Below, in pieces: positions 1-15,050 of a stretch of DNA of 64,000 nucleotides; position 1 is the stretch's first letter; each line of letters begins with the position of its first letter. Under the pieces are notes generated by a model, which saw only the letters and a program-made list of their open reading frames with translations, made no database searches and was not told the origin of the DNA. The stretch is from contig NC_053126.1 in NCBI RefSeq assembly GCF_010015445.1, positions 20,464,669 through 20,528,668 on the forward strand. Reading direction: 5' to 3'. The translations under genes and the position numbers were made by a program. This stretch comes from Perca fluviatilis. Lineage: Eukaryota > Chordata > Actinopteri > Perciformes > Percidae.

Positions 1-959
1 ATATCGCTCAACACCTCTCCTTCAACAACAGTCAGCAGAGTTTAGAAGGGTGATGGCCTTTCTGTTATTATTAGCAGTAAGGTTAGACTGTCGGCTCATG
101 GCAGCCAATGGCAGGCCAGGACAGTGTGTTCCAGGTTGTCTGGAGGCTCGAGAGTATGACAGGAAGAGCCAAACAGACAGTAAGCAGAGGACGGGGCATT
201 ACTGACTCCTACACAGACTCATCAAGGATAACTGGCTACATTAACTCTGTCCATTAGTGCTTGTCTCTCACAGACAGGAAGTAGCTGATTGAGGCAGATG
301 TGTGGGATTTATTTATAACCAAGCTTATTTAGCCTCTTTGCTTGCTGGTTGCTTGTCAGGCATCATTTGAAAACATGTCCATTGGATCTATGACAGACAG
401 GGGTAGGCAGGGCATGAGTGTGTGTACTGCGTGTATGTGATTAACATGTTAATGTGTTTACGAGCCTTTTTGTGAGATTGTAAGTGATCCGAGGATGTTT
501 AGAGCACTAAATAAAAGCAAGAGCCCAGACACTCATCGGTTCAGAGCTCTGTTTTTACTGTTTACCTGCATAACTTATCTACAAGTGCAAAGCAAATGGC
601 GGCCAGGTCACAAACTTTCTCAAATTACAGCTAAACAGTACCCTACAATGTGTTTCTGGAAATTTTTTAGCCTACAGTAACATAATCTTGATTCATATAT
701 TTTATATCAGCAATGCCTAGTTGGATTTGAGTTTCGTGAGCCTGCTGCGTTGCGCTGGACGGAGAATGTCCAGAAGATGGTCCAGTAACTACGTTCAAAC
801 ATGACATTGTCTTAAACCCTCCCCACATTAGATAAATGGTTGTGATTGGCCCGTCCAGGTTCTGGACGGCTCAAAATCTGTTTGATTTGGGAGGGGGGCT
901 AGACATATCTGCCAGAGCAAATTAAACATGAGCTGGTAGATTAATTTGATTACTAAAAC
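1..959. other. Intergenic sequence, no gene seen
   Basis: No exon with a recognisable protein and bounding splice sites was found. Around 855-880 there is a short perfect palindrome-like hairpin (CCGTCCAG ... CTGGACGG) in a stretch that resembles a dispersed fish repeat, but its limits could not be set. Confidence 0.5.
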
Positions 960-2281
960 TAGGGCTGTCAAACAATTAATTTTTTTTAATCGCGATTAAT
1001 CGCTGAATTTCTATAGTTAATCGCGATTAATCACATGTTTTATCACATGATTAAAATTCTATTATTTTGCATTTCAGAACTGTTTTTAAGTACATATTAA
1101 CAATGGAAAGCAATTCTTACCAGTGTATCTTGATTGGGAATCAAATGAAGAAAATTACTTCATGAACTTGACTTTAAGATTTGTATTTGTTTATTATTTA
1201 TTTACTTTAAACAAAAGAAGAAAAAAGAAAAAAAAGGGTACTAAACAACAGTCAGCGACTTGTTTATTGTTAAGGCCATGGTCAAAATTAAAGATTTAAT
1301 AATAATGTTATAACAATAACTTATTTCACAAGTAAATTGCTGTTGAACGACAAAAACAACCACGAGATGGGAAAAGGGTATTTTACAATTACTGTGAATG
1401 CACCACGAGGCTACCTGTTTTAAGTGAACGCACTGTCTGTGTTGTTTAATTCCGACAACGGCAGCCGCTGCTGCGCTGCAGAGCAGACTGTTACGGTGTT
1501 GGAATCCTCTACAGTGAAATACAGTCACACTTTACACTGTTTAACGTTAGCTTTCAGCATTTTAACTGTGTTTAATCCAGCTGCTAGCTAAAGGTAGGGT
1601 AACCTTACCTGCTGTCAGGTGTAGTGTAAAGTCAGGCACCGAAATGAGGCACCAAAATTTTCGTTCTTATTTGGTCTCGTTACTACCATTTAGGTCGGCA
1701 CGTTTCGGTACCCAACCATAATTACCAGAGTCAATATAGTGTGCATTAACTTCTAAATAATTTTGATTACTCACTGACGTCCAGTGATCACCGGTTGATG
1801 AGACAGCGTTTGCACTTTGGTTTCAATAACAGCTCAGCGAGTAGCACTCTCCAAAATAGTGCTTTGCCTGAGCCCACTAGCATCAACCTGAGTCACGTTA
1901 ACTGTACTATGCTTAGCTCGTAGGTGGTAGCTCAAGATTGACGTGCTTTGGTGATATTTTAATTTGGCTTTACACAATGTGCATATGGCTTTCGACTTCC
2001 GGGAGTTTTGGAAAATAAAAAGCACCATTCAGAATTGTGTTGCTGCTGCATTTCTCCATCATGCCTGTAGACTGCAACAGGAGGATGTGTTAAGAGGAAG
2101 TATGGCAGCTTGTTGATAAGTAAAGGTGCGGCAAAGGGTAAAAATAGTAGCCTGTTAGGCACGACTTGAAGCCGAGTAAAGTGAAAATAAATTAATAAAT
2201 GCCGGCATGCTATTAAAAAAAAACGTATTATGCTCGGCCCTTAATCGCAACGCGATTAACGCGATAATGCTGACAGCCCTA
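960..2281 (-). mobile_element. hAT-family DNA transposon, internally deleted, with BED-finger remnant
   Basis: The ends are inverted repeats: TAGGGCTGTCA at 960 and TGACAGCCCTA ending at 2281. They are flanked by a perfect 8-bp target-site duplication ACTAAAAC (952-959 and 2282-2289), the duplication length of hAT elements. Just inside both ends is AT-rich sequence with repeated CGCGATTAA words. On the minus strand near 1905-2028 a reading frame contains a C-x2-C ... H-x4-H finger (AICTLCKAK then YHLRAKH), which is the BED zinc finger at the N-terminus of hAT transposases. The start of the transposase seems to lie in another frame (1959-2162), so a frameshift separates the two parts. No DDE catalytic domain or hAT dimerisation region is present in 1.3 kb, so the copy cannot be autonomous. 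The delimitation is read directly; the family call rests on the duplication length and the BED finger. Confidence 0.88.
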
Positions 2282-2289
2282 ACTAAAAC

Positions 2290-5200
2290 CCATGAGGAAT
2301 AGAACCAATGCATTAATCAACTAAACCAATTCAAAATATAGTAGATAAGTACATATTATGCATCAAGAAATGGATGTCAATTTTCACCTGATAGCTAATG
2401 TAAGTTTCAGGGTGAAATTTCTTTTCAGTATTTGGGACAGAGCCCTGGAGTTTCTCTGAGTGATAGGTGGCCAACAAGACACTGGCTGACTAAGTGTGTG
2501 TGTATGCTTCCCAGTTGCTCTGCTCCAGTTCAGGAACTGGAGATGTGAAAGGACTGGAGTTTCTTCTGGGTACAGAGCACGACACAGCGGAGCAGATAAC
2601 CCGACACAGATCAGATCAGACCCAGCACTGACCCAGCATTGCCTCCCACTGACCCAAACATGTTGTCCCACCGAGGAAGGAGGATGTAGTCTGACAAAGA
2701 CAAAGCATTGTGTGTAGGGAGGTCGATGGATGTGAGTTTATGCCTTCAACTCTGGTGATTTCTGTGATTCTTTTTTACAGTGTGAAACTTTTTCTAAACT
2801 TTATAAAAGTTTGAACATTTTCAATTATCATCAAACTCTAACCTCAGAGTGTACTGTAGGGCTGATTAGTAGGGACTCATTTTAGGGTCTTGGTGCCAGC
2901 CTTTAAAATATTTTTATTTTAATTTCCTTGATTTCCACCCAATATTCTCTGATGCTACGTCATTTTCATTAGTAAAATGTAGCTGAAACTTTGCCAATGC
3001 AAAACATTGGTAAACTAGAGTGGAAAACGTATAAATATTGAATGTGTAAATACATTCGTCGTCAGTCAATATCATCCTGTGGACAAGCATGTTTTCCAGC
3101 GGGGTCGTTGCAAACAATGCTACAATCACAGGCGGTATGCTGTTTGATATAAAACCATTTCACACTCTGGATCTGTTTCTTCTTTTGTCTTGTTCTCTCT
3201 GTATAGACAGCCATAATGACATGCTGAACATTTCACACCAAATGAAAGAAGCTGTGCAAGTATGACAAGCTTTTGATAATGTTCAGCTATTTCTCCTCCT
3301 TTTTGTCTGAGGTGCTCTATATCTCTGTCTTTTCTTTAGTCTCTCTGTCTCTCTCAGAAGCCTATATCCACAACCAAGCTACAATATTCTGACAGCTTAT
3401 TTTTAAGTTTTGTGCTCAGGCTTGGAATTAATTACCAGAGATGTATGATAAAAAGATAACATATACCCTCTCTCTTTCTGCATTCTTGAACTTAGATAGC
3501 AAACTTAAGTCTATGTATCTATGAATACGTGTTAACCGAAACCTGCAAAAGTACAATCTTATTGACAGATAGCTGGTAAACTCCATACGTGAACTACTTT
3601 TCAGATACAAATTGCTTCTTAGATTTATAATAAGAGTGTTGATATACTTCTACTACTACTACTACTATAACTTCATCCAGGATTCACAAATTAGCTGAAT
3701 GCAAACAAAGAGGATTATTTTAGTCTGATTTAGTTAAGCCACATTTGAAGAACAGGGCTCAAATTTCTTCAGATCCTAGTTTGTCTTTCTTAGATCGTTG
3801 GATTTGACATGTAGATCCTGTCTAAAAGGCTTAAATCGAAACCAAAGCCGTTTTTAACGTTTGGTTTACCTTTTAAATGAAATAGTTTGTGTTATTGTCA
3901 CATAATGTAATTCATAGAAAATGGTATGAGTTCTGGTTGGTGCGTCCTGCTCATCTCTAGCTTGATATTGTGCAGTTGTTTTCTTATTCTATCCAAAAGT
4001 GCAGCACTGATCATCATGCACTTTGGGGTGTGTGCAAAATGACATGTAATACTGTTAGATCACAGAGTTTGGGGCCAACCCCTTTGATCTTAATAAAAAA
4101 AAGCTGCACGTCTACTACGGCTTAGAGGTGTGCACTTTGGTTTTTGTACAATATTTCCAACATCACTGATAGCTTTCTACACTACTAAAGGCACATAGTG
4201 CCTGAATCCTATGCTGGAAACATGTCCCTCCTCTGGGCTGATTGGAGGTGAGAGAGGTTCAGTCCTGTTGTTATCTGGTTGCTGTGTCTGGTAGAACGTT
4301 GGTCATGTCTGATACAGTATTGTATGTGTTTTTGTGTAAATGTAGCAACATGGAGTCCAACGCAACAGCCACAATGACATGTATTTTGTAAATGACCTTT
4401 ATAAGTGAGTGTCCATTTTGCAGTCTCAACTCCCTTTGAACTGTAAAAAAAAGACCATTGCTTTAAAAGAAAAAAGGACATTATTTGTTCTTGAAGCTAA
4501 ATAAGCCAATTACAAAAGAAAGCTACTGACAAATACTGTACACTGTAGTCATATTTGAGGTAGGCTAGAGTTAATAAACTGTGTGGGATTAAGTTTACTA
4601 AAAAGCAGCTTTTATATCTCCCCCTGCTCCGCCACCCACTCCCACAAATTCATGCCTATACTTTGAGTTTCTTCTTCTAATCGCTGTCTCTTAATATGGT
4701 CCAAATAGTGAGAGGTGCCTCAATGCCTCATTTGTATCTGTACAACTTTATTAAATGCTTAGACCATGAATGTTGCCTGATTAAATAATAATTTTTTTTT
4801 CATTGCAACTCAGAGGATAAAAGGGTTTGCAACACTTTGAACTACATTACAATACACTCTGGTATGAGTTTTAATCAAGAATATTTAGATGATTATATAC
4901 AGTAATTGTTTTTTTACACAGTTTTTTCCAAGCAGCTTCCACTGATGGCTGACACAGTTAGCACCAGGGGAAGTTGTCTGCACACAGAGTATTAACTATG
5001 TTTGACAGGGCTAAATGCAGGAGACCTGTGGTTTTATCTCTCTCCTGACCTGCCAGCATCATTTGGAAGCTGCCTCTGGTTTGCAGCGAGGCGCCTTGTC
5101 AGCGACCCAAACGCTGCATTTGGCTTCTGCTCCCAAAGGAAGTATTCTGCCAAATTACATTCCTCGAAAATGCCCATTAAATGAATAGTTTGTTTACTTT

Positions 5201-7789
5201 AATCAGGCTCTGGCTTGTACAGTGAATAGAACAGCACAAACGGAGGTAGAGCTTGTTATCTGAGACTCACTTTGCTAAATAGATCTAATTAAAGCTGCCC
5301 TTTTTCTGATGTGACAGATCTACCTAATGGAAACAAATTGGACCAGTACATATTTTGCTCCCTTTAGACATGCGTCTATCAGTGTAGAAGAAATGGAAAG
5401 AGGCACTTTATTCACTAATGAGTCTTAGATATTCACAGTGGTGCCTTCCTGAGACAGAATAGAAAATGTGTAGTTTTTATACCTAATGTGAAGACCCTTA
5501 GACATTTTGGAAACGTGCTCTCCAGTCAGCCAACAGTATACTCCAGTGTGCACTTACCGAACCCAGTGGAAATGTGCCAGAAACACACCTGCTTGTGGTT
5601 CTGGAAACATTATTAATATTTGGATACTTTGGGAAAGTTGCTCTAAAACTTGTGAATTTATTCTGTTCAAATTGTCCGATGTATAGAGGTGATGTAAAGC
5701 AATGTCACTTCATCTTTCAGATAACAGATCTATTTTTACATCGGGCATGCCATGGCAATGTCCCCTAAACAGATCACAATCAGAATCAGAAAAAGATGTA
5801 TTGCCAAGTAAGGAACACTTTCCCTTGGTGGATCATTTCACTTTGAATTTGAGGGAAGCAGTTAGCGGCTTAAGAGCCAGGTATTTCCTTCAGGAGTTGG
5901 TGGAGACCAAAACAGAGTTGAGAGTGAATATTTGAAGGAAATTCATCACGTATCACAACATTTCTCCAGTGGGATAATAATGTTGCTTGTTGTCTGCTGG
6001 ATATGTAAATAGGCAACAGCTAACTAAGACCTTCACCATAACAACTTTATAAGCTAGCATTATGTCAGTGTTATAATATAATAATATATTTGAGATATTA
6101 CATTCATTAATTCAAGGTTTCCCTAGAAAATTGGTTCCTAGATCGTGATGCATCTCAAGTGTTTTGTTTTTTTAATCATTTGAGCAGGTGGTTTTTGTTT
6201 CAGGCAAGGTGGCCCACCTCCACTATGAAACACTGAGAGAACGGAGTCATTCAGCTAAATGGGCCAAAGGATAACAGAATAGAAACTACAGTTAGTACAC
6301 TAAACATTAATTACAATACTGAAATTGTTAAATGCCATTATACTGTCTTGTTTGAAATTCAGGTTCTCAATATTCAGCTTTGCTTTTAACCATCTGCAAT
6401 GTCAGCAAGTTTTACAAACGTGTGGGCCCCTGTCAACCTGTCAATTTCTAGACAATAAGCCTAATATCTAATTAATCCGTATGTGTTTGCATCTCTAAAA
6501 CAATGGCTAACAAAGTGCACCAGCAACAGTTAACCTCTGCAAATGTAAGCAGACTACAGTCATATTCAATCATTATAAATACTTATCATGAATTAGAGTC
6601 TGTCAACTCATCAGAGGCAAAGATTAACACAAGTACACATAAATCCATTCTGACTGCTGTCTAGCTTCCTACAGAGAAGCTAATTAATCCTGATGGGACT
6701 GGCTTTCTCCGCAATGTTTCCATTTACACGATCAAACACAGCTCATGCTAGAACTGTCTTCATCGCTAAACAAATGCAAAGAAAATGAATCTCCTAACCC
6801 TCAAACAATTAAGAGACATCGCAGATGAATATAAAACGGCAAACCAAAAGAATGAGATGAGAACCGAGCCACCACTAATTTCGTTGCCACATATCCATGA
6901 GCAGCTTTTTTTTCTTGCACTCAAAGCAAAGAAAGTATATGAAAGCACATTTTAAGAGGTGTGTGTGGATCACGTTAACATCATATCCTCATACAGGCCA
7001 TTACAAATTACAACAGAGCTCAATCACATTTTCACCACAGTTTTTTGTCACACCACTTTGGTTGCTGTTTCCATTATTATGACGGGAACATTCAGTTTTT
7101 TGGTAAGAGAAAACAGGAAAATCCACTTTCTCAACACTGCTTTGTGAAACTTAAAGCAATGTTTGGCTTTTTAAGGCATACACAATATAAACGCCAATTC
7201 TTCCAGTGGTTCATTATATATCAGAAAGGTGTGTGCGCATGTGAGCGTGTGCTTGCGCAAGTTTGTGTTTGTGTCCCAGCTGGTAGTCGGCTGTGTGTGG
7301 CACAGAAAGTGAATCATCTGGAGAGCCATCTGTCTGTCTGTCAGACAGCAAATGTTTTCTTGTCTGTGTAAAACACCACAATAATCAAAAGACTACGTTC
7401 CTGGGCTGAGCAAGGTCAAACCCCATCATCATGCTTCCATGCTTTTTACTTTCTTTTCCCTTTAAACAGGAAAAAAAACACTTCTTTTATTTTTGTTAAT
7501 GTGTATCTAACAGGAATGCTCAAGAAATATTAAAGTGACTTGGCATTTACTATCACCCTTTCTTCCTTTGCTTGTTTTGCTTTAGTTAGCATGAGGATTT
7601 AATCAGGAAGTGTTTTGTCCTCTAAGAGTTTGTTTTCTCATTCAGCACGGAGACAATAAACCATGAATGTAAAAGTGAACCTTGGCATCTTTGTCTTTAA
7701 ACCTTGTTTTTCCTGCAGCATGTTTTTAAAAAGTAGTTTCCTCTTAATATGCAAACATGTCTCATTATGTGCCTCATGATCTAAACAGA
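2290..7789. other. Intergenic sequence, no gene seen
   Basis: Only short open frames without recognisable domains. About 5770-5830 resembles a short dispersed fish repeat built on an AATCAGAATCAGAAA-like word. A (CTA)n run of about 5 units lies near 3649-3666. Confidence 0.45.
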
Positions 7790-8110
7790 ATGTGTGTTAA
7801 ATAAATAGTTCCACATTTTTATTTTCTTTCTTGCCAAGCGAAGATGCTGTAATGCTACTCTCAACATATGTATAGTAATATAAAGCTACAGCCAGCAGCC
7901 AGTTAGTTAGCTTAGCACAAAGACAGGAAATGGGGAAACAGCTATCCTGGCTCTGTCCAAAGGTATCAAAATCTACCTACCACCATCTCTAAAGCTCACT
8001 TATTAACATTGTTTAAACCGACAGAGACTAACCCTCCTAAAACCACAACATGTTGTGTTTGCACTTGTGCTAAGATTAGCTAACCGCCTACTTTACATTT
8101 ACCATACAAA
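7790..8110 (+). repeat. Dispersed repeat, teleost type
   Basis: The stretch reads with the characteristic words GCTACAGCCAGCAGCCAGTT, TTAGCTTAGCACAAAGACAG and CTGGCTCTGTCCAAAGGTA. I recognise this order from a repeat that occurs very often in percomorph fish genomes. No terminal repeats or target duplication were identified, so the ends are approximate and the class is unknown. Recognition is from memory, not from a search. Confidence 0.55.
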
Positions 8111-11100
8111 TATGTGAGTGGTATCCATGTTCTTATCTAAGCATCTAAAGTGAAATCTAATTGCCATCAGGCCCCTTTTTTTTTACTGTTTCATTTAATC
8201 ATATCTCGTACATAATGCTACTTATAATAAGAAAATGTAAGCGGGCAATCCCCCTGCAGGGATCTGTTCTGTGCTTACAAAGAATATTGTTTCCCGCACT
8301 CAACCTGAGTCAAACATGCTGCTGAGATGAAAGCAGAGGTTAGAGGCAAAGATATAAAAAGGTGCACATGTAGAGAGAACAATACAAAATATGATGCGCT
8401 GTATTACCTTTGTGATCCCTCTCTAGTTTTCTAAAATACAGAGGGTGTTGGTGGCAGGAAGTCACAAGTTATGAGAGGAGGATAATTACGGAGTATCTGA
8501 CATCACGCTGTGTGTCACCTATCAGGCTGACATATTTTACTGACATGTTGCTGACATATTTTATCAGTGGTGTTAAACTTGCTGTGTTGTAATGTGTCAA
8601 TTAGAGGACAGATTACAACACACTACTACCCCCTTTCTGTTTTCTGTCTCTGTGTCATGTCTGTGGTTTAAAAGCCCTGGGGCATTGATCTAAATGGTGG
8701 ACAGGTTTCTGTCTCAGATCACTGGACTGAAGGCTGAGTCATGATGAGGCAGGTCTAAAAAGAAGCCAGAGCTGCACAGAGAAGTCCAAGTCTGAAGGTA
8801 TTTCTAGACTGTCAATAAATGATATCCTATTCAGTGATAAACAACCAACCACCCTTTAGACACCATATTAAAGTTCAGTTGTATATCTGCCAATTGTAGC
8901 CGGATTATTTTTATGTGTGTTCTTTTTAAAAATGACTGCAGTGACCGAATCTACTAAAGTCTAGTGGAAAGGTCTATCTGGAGCATGCTCAAAATACCAT
9001 CTGATTGGGCTTGAATAAAGAAAATCAAACAAGAGCATGAGCCACATTATCTTAAGCCTAAATTAGTTATTAGCAGCTAAAAACATTTACCTGTGTGATT
9101 ATATTTCAGGAGTATGATGTTCGGTGTAGTTGAGTCATTCTATGAAGGCCACACAGACTCCAAAACACATTGTTTTGTTTGCTGATGGATTGGAGCCTCA
9201 CACATCTGTAGATTGTACATTATAGAGATGGGTTGTGAAAATGGACCGACATTCCTGCAGTGGAAATTATCACACATTTATGTGTGAACTCGGGCTGTCC
9301 TTAACCAGTATTCTGCCACCTGCAGTTGGTTTCACTTGTATTGGCAACAGAATGTACGGCACAATTCCGTAGCAGTTACAGTTTAACTAGTCTGGATCAA
9401 CAACACTGCATTTCCAAGATAATTGCTTCATATCCAGTGCCGATAGATGTCTCTCACCTTCCACTCTCTGTGTGTTGCCGTTCTCAAACTCTGTTTGCTT
9501 CGGGAAACAACAACAAACTTCGAGATAGCAGCTCCTTTTCCTTTTTTCTACCAATAGTCAATGTTGTTTCTTTTTTTAACTACCACAACTCAAGAGCAGA
9601 AAAAACTCAGATGTCGCTTTTAAAGGAAAGACAAACAACATATTTTGAGCTTTGGTTTGGACTTGAAAACTCATTCCTTATAGGCTACCTTCCAAATGAC
9701 AACCAAACCAGGTTTTGGCCTCAGTGTGCTTTGTGTAGTTGTGTCATATGACCTTGTGAAAAGGCAAAAGTATTTGTTGATTTTCCAAATGGCCAACTTG
9801 AAGTGGAGGTGAAAAGCCGGCTGTCATGGCAACCCTCTGGCTGCATCCCACAGACTCCCCAATCTCTCTTCAAAAATGTTGTCTTGTTTTGTCTTTGTAA
9901 TCTTGACGCAATGAATTGTACTAATGGGGATAATGGCTTACACCTTCAAAAAGGGGGTTTCAGACACTGACAAGCACTTAATTTCACTCCATTGAGGCAC
10001 GTAATTACTCTCTGTAGTTACATCCAGCTAAATCTGTGCATGTTTACCGATGGTCCTGATGCTGCTGAGCCCACTTTGTAGAGACCAGTGAGATTTAATG
10101 AATTTCCCGCTGTAAAAATGCCCAAGCTCCTTTAACAAGCGAGTTGGCATGCTGACAGACAGGCAGATGTTCCAACAGAGTGTGCATTCTTCTTTTGTGA
10201 GGAGGTGGCTGCTGTGTTTGGCCGCTTTTAAAGCAGACTCGGTGTGATGGAGATTAGGAGCAAGCTGTGCAACCGGTGTGTAGTGGGTCGGTCAGGCCGA
10301 CAGAGAGGACAGATTTTACATATCAAAGCCAAGAAGACAGAGGGAAGAAAGTGAACATCAGGCATGGCGATCCAGACTCATACATCATGACATAAGAGCA
10401 GGGTCAGAGTGGGACCAAAAACTTTACTGGGAAATTTCGTAGACCACCAAGGTGTTCGATGGCTTTATGTCATAGGCCGACCAAGGCTATGCCATTTGGG
10501 GAGTGGCCGCTCACTGATCCCCCTATATTTCTGAAAATCCTAGACATGGTTGTGACCTGCACTTCGTTGGTGCTTTCTGATTAGCCTATGTTTGTATTGA
10601 AATAAGAGTCTGCTGCGGCCCGACCTACGGTTTGAGCAGAGGCTGCAGACTTTGCCCAGCGGGCAGCGTCCACACACCAGGCCGCCGGATTGTGTTACTA
10701 AGAACTTGCAATGTATAACTATTATCAGAGTGGCCTTCGCAGCCTCGAAACACTACCGGTCCACCGGGAAAAGTCCCGACTCTCCCGATTGCCACTCCGC
10801 TACTGTATAAGGGACCAGAGGAGAGAGGCTCTGTTAATGATGGGATAATGATTCAAAAGAGGGAGAGCGTGTGAGGAAAGTGGTGCTGATTTATACAACA
10901 AGAGTGAAGTATCACCAGTTACCTTATTTAGATGTGACCTTTATAGTGGTTGAAACACCTTGTTGTCCACACATCCTGATTACTAATGATAGAGGTTGTA
11001 TGTGCAGTGACTCAAATAAGACATTAAACTGTACCTTAGATTGAACTTAAAAACATTTATGCAACATTTTCCAAGCAATTTTTTGTAAGTTTAGAGAACT

Positions 11101-12446
11101 TCTTGGTATTTTGAGTGGGGGAGTTTTTTACAACATACTGGTCGTAAGACGTTACTGTCAAGCAGAGTCTACAGGAAAAGACAAAGAATGTGTTCAACCT
11201 TTATTAAAGTCAGCATATGAATTGCATCAGACTTAATACAATTCAAGAGAACTGCTGTTAAAATTTAGTTGCATTACATGTAAAAGTCCATTTTATCCTT
11301 TTTACGTACTGTTTGTGTGTATTACATCGAATCTAATTACATAGCATTAACACAATTCACATTTTACTAAATAAAATGAAATTGAAAAACAAATACTGTA
11401 TCATGATGTAAACATTCAATCATTCATGTTTAATAACCACATACATTAAATAAATTCTGTAACAACATTGAGTAAATGTAAGCATGGTTTAAACCTGTAA
11501 ACTAAATCAGAGGTAAGAATTAGCAACAAATACAATCAAAATATATCAAGTGGTTCAATTTCCAATTAAATCTCCTAAAATCATCTTTCAAAATTCTGTC
11601 AACAAAAGGACCCAGTTTCATTGTAAGGTCTGGAAAGTCTCCTAACAACCAAATGGGATTGAGTGTAAGTGAGGTGCTCTGGTAAAAGGGCACTACATCA
11701 CATTTTGTGGATAAATACAGAAGTATGCACATTTTGAATCTTCTATACAGTACCAAGTTTGGCAAACCTTGAGCTATATACTGTTTAACTATCAAACTTC
11801 TACAGAGCATAGATAACGATTAATTAACCTCACTCACCGAAAAAAATGCTATTTACCTGATGCTACTCAATACACAGAGACGCAAGCCAATATTTGCGAC
11901 CAGTGCTAGAAACATTCCCACAGTGACAACACTGTTGCCTCCTCTGCTTACTAAAACTACGGGGCGGACCTACGTGACACCTTTTTTTCCTCAGTTTTAG
12001 AGAGTCAGCTCCTGTCTGAAGTGTTTTCGGAGGGTTTCAGCCTCTGCTATAATGACCCTGACACTGATGTCTCCACAGGTTAAAAATACTTGGAACATGA
12101 ATACTTAATAGCAAGACAAGGCATAGAGAGGCTCATTAGGAGCTTGTCTCTCTGACTTCCTCTCACTGTCCTCCAACTCTGACATGTTAATATCAGCTCC
12201 AAAATGAGTACTTGAAAAGTTCCAAATGACAGAGAACATCAATCTTATCTCTTTTCAAAAAAGAAGAAGAAACAGAGTACATTAGTTTCCCATTCTTTTC
12301 CATCAGATAGAAAGGTGTGGGGAAGTTTTGATGTACAGCTCATCCACAGTGAGCCATTTTTTTGTGTTGCACCAACTGTGATTGAATAGCTAATTGCCAC
12401 TCGTGATGTCTAAAAGGTGAATGTGCATGACTGAACCACCTTACTG
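8111..12446. other. Intergenic sequence, no gene seen
   Basis: No coding exon recognised. The frame at 9326-9751 (141 codons) is long but has ordinary AT-rich noncoding composition and no domain. Around 10610-10800 a GC-richer block with words such as CACCGGGAAAAGTCCCGACT looks like a repeat remnant, class unknown. Confidence 0.4.
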
Positions 12447-12455
12447 ACACACACA

Positions 12456-12511
<56 letters not shown>

Positions 12512-12514
12512 CAC
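12447..12514. repeat. (CA)n microsatellite
   Basis: Alternating CA for about 68 nt with one AAAC interruption near the start and one CGCA near the end. Confidence 0.97.
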
Positions 12515-14431
<1,917 letters not shown>

Positions 14432-14955
14432 CCTGGCAGGAATAAATCCATGAACCATCATTACACTGAATGTTTCCTCTAAATGAAAACCTGGAGTCTC
14501 ATACCTGTAAACATGAGTAATGGCTTTCTTCTATGCTCCATTTATCTACTTACTTCTTATCCATTTATTTCTTTTTGGTTCCTTTCTGCCGTTTTACGGC
14601 CGCGTGTCCTTGCTACATTGTGCCCAATAAGCACTTTTCCTCCCCGGACATTGTTTGTCTGACGCTGCCTCTTCTGTGAAATTGTACTTGTCACACGCAG
14701 GCGTGCATCTTGATGAAATATGATCGCACGAATGCAAACGCACACTTCGACATTAGAGGCTCCACTGCAAAAGAGAACACCCCCCACTCCCCTTGTTTCC
14801 CACTTTTCAATTCCTCACTTCACAGCCCTTAGCAGAAGCATGACAACTTTTTTCTGAGACTTTATTTGAAATCCATCTTCAGACACTGAAAAGTCATTTA
14901 CTTTTTAATCTCGCTCTTTCCAAAGACTTTTAATCATACTCTTCCTTTACTGTAT

Positions 14956-14960
<5 letters not shown>

Positions 14961-15043
<83 letters not shown>

Positions 15044-15050
15044 GTGTGTG
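14961..15050. repeat. (TG)n microsatellite
   Basis: About 45 TG units, with a single GCGT interruption near 15038. It is complementary in orientation to the CA array at 14317-14429. Confidence 0.98.

Noticed and set aside
9326..9751. 141-codon plus-strand frame
   Set aside because: No motif, no splice or promoter support; chance length in a 64-kb AT-rich window.
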